DNA from: Glandiceps talaboti
Taxonomy: Eukaryota; Hemichordata; Enteropneusta; Spengelidae
DNA length: 64,000 bases
Assembly (NCBI RefSeq): GCF_964340395.1
Contig: NC_135566.1
Location: 19,833,797-19,897,796, forward strand
Reading direction: 5' to 3'
A program made the position numbers and the translations under genes. The notes below the pieces were generated by a model. That model was not told the origin of the DNA. It was given only the letters and a program-made list of their open reading frames with translations, and made no database searches. Below, piece after piece: positions 41,380-52,800 of the stretch (the first letter of the stretch is position 1; every line of letters begins with the position of its first letter).

Positions 41380-41888
41380 ACTGCCAATATGTCAGTTTCT
41401 CTATCATCCTTAGGTGATTCCACCTATCTCTTTCTCTCTCTACTTCTCAATTACAAGACAGTGGATAAATGTGAGATGTATCAAAGTACGAAGTATGAAA
41501 AATAACTCTTAATTTGGTTAAAATATGAAAATTCGACCTGAAGTTATTTGGATACTTGCAGTCGCCAAGGTGAAGGCCAGTAATAGTACTGATTCACTGT
41601 TTTACTATGAAAGTAATATGTAGTACTCTATTTTCCATTTTAGTTTTATTTGCGGAAAGCCATTTTAGAAATGAAGATTTATAATGTAGGGCTTCCCTAA
41701 TGGACTGCAATTTACAATACATTGGATAGGTATAATGTACATCAAATAACCAGAAGGAAGGTGTTTCTAGGTTACGCAGTTTCATTAACTTACAATGCTA
41801 TTCTATTCATCAACATAGGTCTATCTATAATAAGAACACACGGTAAAAAGATGGTGTCCAGACATAAACACATGTAGTGTATACTATA

Positions 41889-41890
<2 letters not shown>
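41380..41890. other. Unique spacer, nothing recognised
   Basis: No ORF, repeat structure or terminal motif was seen. Confidence 0.4.
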
Positions 41891-44412
<2,522 letters not shown>

Positions 44413-44480
44413 GCATACATACATACATACATACATACATACATACATACATACATACATACATACATACATACATACAT
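44413..44480. repeat. (ATAC)n microsatellite
   Basis: About 17 CATA units. Confidence 0.95.
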
Positions 44481-45213
44481 GTTTATACATACAGTGTACA
44501 TTATTTTACATATATGTATATCTATGCGCAATATGTGCGACGTTGAATCGCGTATTACATTAGTGAAAATGCTATTAACACCCCCCCCCCCATACCATCA
44601 GTATTAATGTGCCTTCTTGTCTGCGTTCCTATTGGTTAATGTATTCGATAAAATCTTAATACTACACATGGTAAAATATGTCTGTGATGAATAGAGAATC
44701 ACGATTTAATTTACTCTAAAAACGAATACGTGATTATACTCCAAACGCATTGATAAGACTCAAAATGTACAAAATAATGAACAATACAGGTTTTTTTCTT
44801 TTCACATTTTTCATCAATTTAATCATGTAACAACCTTCATTAGGGACCGGACAGGATTTACGGCAGGGGGGGGGCCTGGGGAGAAATTGGGGGGGCCATG
44901 AAAAAAATGGGAGGCTTCAAGGGGGGGCCATGAAAATTCTCATGGTTTGAAAGGGGGGGGCCGCGAAATATTTTGTCATTGAAAAAAATTAATATGTTAG
45001 AAAATTTAGCATTGCATGAGATAGCACTTGATATCGCCTTTAATATTGAATGTCTACACTTTCATTTATGTATTAAAATGGAAGTGTGTACGTTTGTATG
45101 TACCTATTTAGTGAAGCATAAAAACACTACTCAAGATTAATTTGATACACCCTGAATTACTCTTATATACTCCAAGTTGTTCACACACACACACACTTAC
45201 ACACACACATATG

Positions 45214-45297
45214 TATACATACATACATACATACATACATACATACATACATACATACATACATACATACATACATACATACATACATACATACATT
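45214..45297. repeat. (ATAC)n microsatellite within the 2.6-kb element
   Basis: About 20 ATAC units after a CA-rich start. Confidence 0.95.
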
Positions 45298-45338
45298 TTA
45301 GCACTGTGGAAACAGGTTCAGTGTGTAATTACCATCAA

Positions 45339-45340
<2 letters not shown>

Positions 45341-45417
<77 letters not shown>
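45341..45417. repeat. (AT)n microsatellite within the 2.6-kb element
   Basis: About 38 AT units. Confidence 0.98.
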
Positions 45418-45419
<2 letters not shown>

Positions 45420-45441
45420 TGTTTTATTTCTTTCCTTGACA

Positions 45442-45624
45442 CTATTCTTGAGTTTCACTCTCAGACTCACTAGAGTCTGAAGATGTGAGGCAAGACTTGT
45501 CTTTCTTTCTATCTAAAACCAGTGAAATTAAACTATTTCCCTCCTCAGCATCATCAAATGCATCTATCTGTACTAAATATTGTAAAGCATTTAGATGTCT
45601 GCGTGGTGTTAAGTGTTTTTTCAT
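45442..45624 (-). CDS. Unassigned 60-codon ORF of the 2.6-kb transposon
   Basis: ATG at 45,624. The frame is open about 48 bases further upstream to a TAG. The protein starts [20 protein letters not shown], has an acidic middle and ends in a Ser/Asp/Glu tail ([13 protein letters not shown]). The acidic tail resembles that of the divergent plus-strand ORF 60 bp away. It may be the last exon of a longer element gene or a small accessory protein. No family is recognised. Confidence 0.35.
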   Translation of the reverse strand: MKKHLTPRRHLNALQYLVQIDAFDDAEEGNSLISLVLDRKKDKSCLTSSDSSESESETQE

Positions 45625-45683
45625 CAGTGACTTTGCACTAAAGCAATGGAGAGGTATATGAATACTCTAGTCAATATACATGG

Positions 45684-46343
45684 TTGGGACCAGAGATGGT
45701 AAGAATTCCACAACCTGTACCAGACCCGGACAGTCCAATGCACTATCTTCCAGTTCATAAGTGTCCAACTGTTGACAGTGAAGGAAAGCAGAGAGAGGCA
45801 GATGACTGGCAACCCAGGTCAAATATCACAAGGAAATTCAGAAAGGATGAATTGACAATCAATAATAGGTGGAAGAATTTTCAAAATTATTTTATGTTGA
45901 TTGCAAACATATTGAAGCATATGTTCAACACCTGCAAAACCTAAAGAATGTTCAAGAAATGAGAATGCGTACAAGGTTAAGTCAGAAAAAGGAGAAGAAA
46001 ATCAAGCCGTACCAGGACTATAATTGGCTTGACTTAGTTGTGCATGGAAAGTTAAGCTCTCTTCAGGTTGCTGAATTAGACAAGTACTTGAAATATCAGC
46101 AACTAATACATACATGGTAGGAAGGATGACAAGTTGAAAGCTGTTACATGTGATGTGTTAAGAAGAACTTCAAGAGAGCAACAGAAGTCAGTGATTGAAA
46201 AGAACACAGGTGATGAAAGTGAAGAGGAACTGTGCGACAGTGAAGAAGGAGATATTGTTTTAGAAGAAATTCGTAGTGATAGTGACACCGATACATCAAG
46301 TACTAGTGACAGTGACAGTGACAGTGAGAGTGACAGCGAATAA
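45684..46343 (+). pseudogene. SAP-motif protein gene of the 2.6-kb transposon, frameshifted
   Basis: Three overlapping frames read as one protein. Part 1 (to about 45,890) has PEMVRIPQPVPDPDSP and RWKNFQNYF. Part 2 (about 45,880-46,112) has VDCKHIEAYVQHLQNLKNVQ, then KPYQDYNWLDLVVHGKLSSL and QVAELDKYLKY. Part 3 (46,113-46,343) has GRKDDKLKAVTCDVLRR and an acidic (SD)n tail to a TAA. The YNWLDL...L...ELDKYLK...GRKDDKL order is a SAP-like DNA-binding motif. It is frequent at the C-terminus of transposon-derived proteins in cnidarians and other invertebrates. There are at least two frameshifts (near 45,890 and 46,112) and no catalytic domain. An upstream in-frame ATG is not evident. Confidence 0.55.
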
Positions 46344-46559
46344 AATGAGTCTAGCCATCAAAAAGACCAGGATGGCTCTCTTATTGTTCAAACTAGATCA
46401 GGTAGACTGGTTGGATCATGGAAACTTGCCTTTATATAAATTCAAGATTATGAATAAAGGGATTGTATTGCAAAGGCTATTCATCATTGACACTGCACTT
46501 CAAGCTTAATGTGAATGGTTTAGAAAACTGTGAGTAATATTCATCTGATCACTGTACAG

Positions 46560-46900
46560 TGTATTGAATACAATTCTGAATTTGCTGTCCCCATCATGAA
46601 GACACAAATGCCTGACACTATAGGTTTAAATATGTATGGTTTTGGAACTGGAAGCATATTGATTACATCTAAGTATTCCACAACATTCTGAATTTCTTTG
46701 CACTTTCATGAAGTCACAAATGTCTTACATTTACATGTGTATTGGTAATGCATTTGGTGTAGGAAAGTGAAAGCTATATTTGTCAGACCTCCGTGTGCAT
46801 AAAATCCTTAGTTTGCTAGCACTTCATGACATCACAAATGTCTGATAGTTATTGTGTTATGAGTATAAATAGATATTTGAATACAATATGTAGGTGATGT
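46560..46900. repeat. Degenerate 115-bp tandem repeat downstream of the SAP ORF
   Basis: The phrase CTTCATGAAGTCACAAATGT and variants (CATCATGAAGACACAAATG, CTTCATGACATCACAAATGT) recur three times at roughly 110-120 bp spacing. Confidence 0.65.
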
Positions 46901-47460
46901 GATGTCCTTAGATACTCCCCACAAATGTCCCCACTACAGTTTTTCACAAATCACGCATGTGAATGTGTGTTTACTCTGTGTCTGTGTTTCTGTGTATGTA
47001 TCAGTGAATGACAGTTAAAACCACCACATCAAATGCCTTGGTATTAAGTGATGACTACTTATGGTGTCTAGTTGGGAAATAAACAAGATTATACCACATG
47101 TGTATGATTACATGTATAGTCAAAATGTTTTTGTTTTGTTTTTTTTCTAAAAAACTTCCTCTACAACTACTAAGTTGTTTGGGCTGAAATAGTAACATAA
47201 TAGTAGTACCAAAAGAAATATTACAGTTGTGCTACAGTAACAAAAAAAAAATGTACTCTTTTTAGTTACTGTAGGGGGCAGGATATTGTGCACTTTTTTC
47301 TCTTTTTTTTTTGGGGGGGGGCCATGAAATTTTTATACTTTTGAAAGGGGGGGCTGTGAAATTTTGGTCACAGTGGATGGGGGGGCCAGGAAAAAAACCA
47401 AGTCAGAGATAATTTCTCCCCAGGCCCCCCCCCTGCCGTAAATTCTGTCCGGTCCCTTAC

Positions 47461-49164
47461 AGTCGCAAGACCAAGTGACTTCACACCAAATAAAACTCAA
47501 TACAACTGTCTAACGTCGTTGATCGTTAATTAATGGACTATCAGGTCTGACACTTCTTCAACTGACAATTTCTGTAAGGAGATAATGACCAAAAATAGGC
47601 AGCACTCTAGAAAATTGGGATTTGTCAAATACTTTTCTTGGCATGTTGCTGAGGTGAGGTTATTCATGTACCTACCACGGCTGATTCCATTTATAATAGG
47701 TTACTGGTGAAAAGAACAGTCGGGAGATATTCAGATACGTCTAGCTGACGACAGGTGAATGCGAGCCAAAATATAACGCTGACGACAGATGAATAGGCGC
47801 CAAAAAGAACCGACGACAAATGAATGCGGGCCAGAATACAATATGTCGTAATGACTGACGTCAAAATGGACATGCTTCAACATTTAAAGCACTGATTGAC
47901 AACAATCGAATTCGCGCCAAAATTATAAACATGTAGGCTACACACTCAGGCGAACAATCGGCAAAATAAGAATATAAGATTATGATGACTTGTGATTTGG
48001 AAACGAAAGGAGAAAAATAACAGTAATTTTACGACTAGACTTGTCCCTGATGAAATGAGCTTATCGCTGTTCATATTCAAATAAACTTACACCCGAGCAA
48101 GGCATATTTCACTACGTGAAGTCTTATAGTGTAAAAATATTATGGCTTGACAAAGATTTGTTATTGACTCTTGCAATATAAAATTTGCACAGGAATAACA
48201 TTTTGATGATCAATGAAATTCATATTTTTTTTCCAAAAAATCCAAATAATTAACACCTAAAAATGCGAGGCGCGCAATACATAATGAATTGGAAATTACG
48301 GTTCGGAAATTTGTAGACGCATGTCTAAGACCACTTTAGATTGATTTATGAACCAAGGGCTGCCCGCTTTTTAATACTTTCCTTGAAAATCTTAACACTG
48401 TATAATAAACACAACGGCAGCGATAGCTTTTCAAACGTAATCAATAGCGACCGTTCTTGAGACGAATCTAATCGTCTACAACAGCGCCCTCTCGGAAAAA
48501 TTTTCATTATCGACGTCATAAACGTCGACGCTTCGACAAATTATTTTTTAAATATTTATCTTTTTTAATACATTGACATTATTTTGCACGACCAGTGCAA
48601 TTTGAAGAATTGCTATCAAGAACGAGAGCAGCTGAACCGACCTGATCGACTCAACTATCATCACAGGTGGCCAGGGTGTTATTGGTTATGTTTACGATAA
48701 CCCCCTCTCCCCCCAAAAAAGCCCAAGAAAAACAAATACAAAATAACAACAAAAACAAAAACAATAAAGAAAGCAAATATGTCAACACCAAAGGTCTATA
48801 TATCAAAACTAACAAACAGCAAAGACATGAATAGAGTACTAGTAATTAAATAACAATGATGAAAATTCCATTTCCCACTGTATAATTAGTAATCAAATAA
48901 CAATATAATCAGTCATTCATTACCAATGTAGGCCATTGAAAAATGTAGTGACAATTTTTGTTGCATAAAAATATGTATATATTGTATGATATATTGATAT
49001 GTTGTTCATATCTATCACGTGTCTGAGTTATTAGTAAATATTTAGTTTTGTCAATGACTTGTTTTAATTACTAGGTAAATAAATTAAAGGTGGATACCTT
49101 GTGCTAAAACGTACTATAAAAAATCACATCAATTCAAAACTGAGCACTAATGAGAGTATAAATA
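47461..49164. other. Intergenic, minor repeats only
   Basis: Holds the 32-bp degenerate repeat at 47,745-47,845. Otherwise this is unique AT-rich sequence downstream of RUSF1. Confidence 0.4.
47745..47845. repeat. Degenerate 32-bp repeat, 3 copies
   Basis: CTGACGACAGGTGAATGCGA, CTGACGACAGATGAATAGGC and CCGACGACAAATGAATGCGG are each followed by GCCAAAA/GCCAGAA. Confidence 0.75.
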
Positions 49165-49532
49165 ATCATAATAATAATGTTAATTTTTATATAGCACATT
49201 CCCAATCTGTGCTCAAAGCACTTTACAATTATTACCCCTGGCTCGGATCTATATCAGCACAAGTTCCACAATGGCCCTTTATACTTCCTCAACTCCCTGG
49301 GGAGCATACAATCCATTGCAGCCTTTGTAAGTGCATCGGATTAAGCATTCATATTGCAACCTCTATCGTACCAGGTCCTCAATCATACAGCTGGGTTGAC
49401 TGAGGCAAGTCGTGGTTCAAAACTTGCCCAAGCACTTTAGCCACTCAGAAACAAACAGCAGCAATGGCGCTCGAACCTGCAACCTGCAGATTCCAAGCCG
49501 GCCACTCTAACCAATCACCAATCATGACTCCA
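49165..49532 (-). mobile_element. tRNA-derived SINE
   Basis: On the minus strand a Pol III A-box-like TGGTTAGAGTGGCCGG (49,498-49,513) is followed about 35 bp later by a B-box-like AGGTTCGAGCGCC (49,466-49,478), as in a tRNA head. A unique body follows with CCAGGGGTAATAATTGTAAA, then GTGCTTTGAG and GTGCTATATAAAAATT, and an ATT-rich tail. It sits 150 bp past the RUSF1 stop and on the same strand. A truncated relative lies at 12,938-13,076. Confidence 0.85.
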
Positions 49533-49558
49533 CATCATAAATCCAGATAATTGATATA

Positions 49559-49594
49559 AACAACAACAACAACAACAACAACAATAACAACAAC
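49559..49594. repeat. (CAA)n microsatellite
   Basis: Eleven or so CAA units just beyond the RUSF1 poly(A) signal. Confidence 0.9.
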
Positions 49595-49612
49595 ATGGAG
49601 TAAGTTATCACA

Positions 49613-49618
49613 TTTATT
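49613..49618 (-). terminator. Poly(A) signal AATAAA for RUSF1
   Basis: AATAAA on the minus strand lies 65 bp beyond the RUSF1 stop codon, a normal spacing for a short 3'UTR. Confidence 0.65.
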
Positions 49619-49682
49619 TCATTGCTCAAAATCTTATATTTCCTTTGTATACATAAGAAATTTGTGAAATATTTGAAAATTG

Positions 49683-49873
49683 TTAATATATTTTTTTACT
49701 GCTGACCCCATCTAAGTTCCAGTTTGCTCTCCATTCATCAGGGCCTAGTAAGTTATAGTCTGTTACCCATCCTGTATTCTCTAGCTCCTTCACAAATCTT
49801 GGGAAAAGTTGATCAGCTAAAGACTGTGACACTAGTACAATATTGGTGTAGTCTGCTCTAGATAGACCCCGAC
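49683..49873 (-). CDS. RUSF1: RUSF1 last coding exon
   Basis: Acceptor AATGACAG at 49,880-49,874, entered in phase 1 and ending in TAA at 49,683. It encodes SRADYTNIVLVSQSLADQLF, then PRFVKELENTGWVTDYNLL and GPDEWRANWNLDG, the most conserved C-terminal block of the family. Confidence 0.93.
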
Positions 49874-52800
49874 CTGTCATTGGAGATACACAAAAATACA
49901 TACAGCAGAAATTGACAATTTGATGAATTTGAAATTCTTGAAAAAAACTCAACTTGATTATTTGAAAAGAAAATTTAAAGTCTTAAAGAACTGTGGAGTA
50001 CTTGGGAATGAATCTGAAGAATACATACAATGAGTTTGGTTCATGATATGGTACAAGTTTTAGCTAAAAATGGCTACTTAATTTAAATTGTATAACATAT
50101 GGACAACTTTATTGTTAAGGGGGCATACACCACTGAGGTTATACTCTTTACGTGGTATTTTTGTAATATTCTACTATTAAAGTGAACCAAATGTGAATGG
50201 CAGAATTTAAACCTGCATTAGCTGCAACTGGGACATTTTTTTCATCAAATAATCAAAGATATATTCCACTAAAAACTGGTCATTGTATCTGTTAATTAAT
50301 ACCAATAATTAGACATTATACATTGTACCTCATCAATGATATTATTCATAAACACTACAGAAACAGGTTGAAATCGTGATCACCATTGAGGGTGCTGAGT
50401 TTTGGGTGCAGACCCAAAAATCAATTTGATTTAATTTATCTTGTATACAGCTACAAATATATGTATAGATCCACATGTGATGTGATAGTGTTCAGGTGTA
50501 CAATATTATGAGTAAGTTACTAGATCTAACAAAACATTTTTTTTTTAAAAATGTTCCAATAGCAGCTCTTGCAGCTTAACTCTTTCACCACCATTGGCCT
50601 CATGGGATTGTTTGTGCTCCACCAGCCCCCTCACTAACATTAGGTGAGAGTGAGTGTGGTGTAATCAAACTGATATAAAAATACTTTGAGTTGCTTATTT
50701 TTTTTAAATAAGGTATCATTTGAATGGAAAATAAATTTTCTACATCATAGTTGCAAATTCATACAGTCAACTATCACACACAGAACCGAAATATGGATTA
50801 AAGTAATAAAATATTAATAAAACAAACATAGGTTGTTTATTTACTGACATCACACAAATAAACAAAATATTTATGTCACAAACAAAATTCAAAATGCCAA
50901 CATTTAAGTTCCTACAAAACTTCTGTACACTGGTTCAATGGTCAAAATTGGCGAAAATTTGGCAGAAAATGATATTTTCAGTCGTATTAAATTTGAATTA
51001 AAATAATTAACGGCTCAATAATCCATTTATGACGCTGCAGTCCATCCCCACTGGCATTGAAAGTGTACTAAAATATCTAAAGTCATCGCCTCAAGACCAT
51101 CTGAAAAGTGAGCTTCTGTAAATATAATTCAGTATTTGACAAGACGGCAAAAAATTATCACCAAATTTATTCTCTAAATCGGTAAAAAATGTCCATAAGT
51201 CGGTAGTATCGGCGCCAAAATCGGATGGGCAAGGTGGTGGTATTTGCCGACATGCACACCGATCAACGGAAATATGCAGCTAGCATTTTGAACGTACGTC
51301 GCTGTAACGTAATGGTTACATAGAGTACACTGAGTTCATACAGCCACCTACTTGTAGTCAAAAATGCAATCCACGTCGAAATTTAACAGAATTTTTCACG
51401 AACAGAACCGTTATTTACATCGTAAACGATGTTAGGGGAGACGATTTTGGCTGCGGCCATGTTGAAATTTGAATTTTTCCTAAAAAAACGCACGCTAAAA
51501 ATCCGATCGGAAAATCGTCAGATCGTGCGTAATCTACCCACCATTGACCAGTATAAATTGAACTTGTATGAGTATTATTCATTATTGAACATTACCACAA
51601 AGAAATATAAACAAATTAATTCTTTACATCGATAAAAATTGGTCCCAAAACGATAGTATGGGCGCAGACTACGGGTCAACAAGTTACGCATTTTGCCGAC
51701 TTTCACTACGACACCCGTAAATTCCCCGTTGGGAGATAACACGAACTTAGCGGTACTTCTGATGCTTGTACCGTTCCCACGACCAACTACATGTATTCAA
51801 CGATGTATTTCTGGTAAAATTCAGTGGAAATTTCTTTGGACGGTTGACAAATTGACATCGTAGGAGATGTTATAAGAGCCGTTGGTTACTTCCGCCATGT
51901 TCAAATTTGATTTTGTCAGCGAAAAACGCACACAAAAATTACGATCGCTCGTCATTTCGGTCCTATTTCTAAACCGTTCACTTCCATGTGTTCAAAATGG
52001 CAGACAAGCAAAACATAGCTAATACGCATGTGTGGAACTAGTTATGGCAGCAAGTTTTGCAGCAATAGCTGCCGTTTAACGGCATAACGGCGAGATAGGC
52101 GAACCATGGGTGAATGAACTTTGCCGTCCCCATATATGGGGTACTGGTGGGCGCCTTAGCGCGTCCCCATATATGGGGTACTGGTGGTGAAAGGGTTAAG
52201 ACTGGTATATCTACATCAACATTTTACTACATCAGCTTAATTGACATTTTAAGTATTTGGACCAGAGTATGGAAGCTTTATACATCGAGCTTACGTCACT
52301 TTACCATCTTACATCTAATCAAATATGGATCCTGCTGATGCCAGCACTGCTTTGAAGAGATCAACCAGAACACTGAAACCGTTGTTCTAACATAACACAT
52401 TGTTGGAGCTTGACAAACATTACACATAAACATACCTTGATTTGTTAGCGCATAGAGTTGACCCATTAAGCTGTCAACATCTCGTAATCTATACATCGGT
52501 CTCTCCTGTAAATGATCACATGAATTAAAATTAAAACAAAGTACTTCATGTTGCTACCTAAAGAGGGCGTACTTTCATTTCATTCCATTTGTCTTTCAGG
52601 AATTTGCATATTTTGATATTAATAACAATAAACAATGATAACACCTCACTGAATGTTTAGGTTTCTTTCAAAGAAAGTATCTGATGAGGTGAGAAAACTT
52701 TAATTAGAATGAGGCATCAAAGTTTTCTCTTTTTTTAAAAAATTTACATTAACACGTGAATGTTCTACCGAGTGAAACTTTGCCAACCATTTTTTTCTGT

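Larger units (their letters stand above)
44843..47457. mobile_element. 2.6-kb DNA transposon with 46-bp inverted termini and TTA target duplication
   Basis: The left end (44,843-44,888) and the reverse complement of the right end (47,412-47,457) match over 46 bp with one mismatch (GGACAGGATTT against GGACAGAATTT). Both then read ACGGCA, nine G, CCTGGGGAGAAATT. TTA flanks both sides (44,840-44,842 and 47,458-47,460). G-rich subterminal direct repeats (GGGGGCCATGAAAATT and variants) lie at about 44,922-44,980 and 47,316-47,376. Inside are ATAC and AT microsatellites, a minus ORF and a frameshifted plus ORF, in head-to-head order. No DDE transposase was recognised. The TTA duplication and GGGA start fit PIF/Harbinger, but ISL2EU-like or an unnamed group is possible. 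Near-identical ends imply recent movement. Confidence 0.88.
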
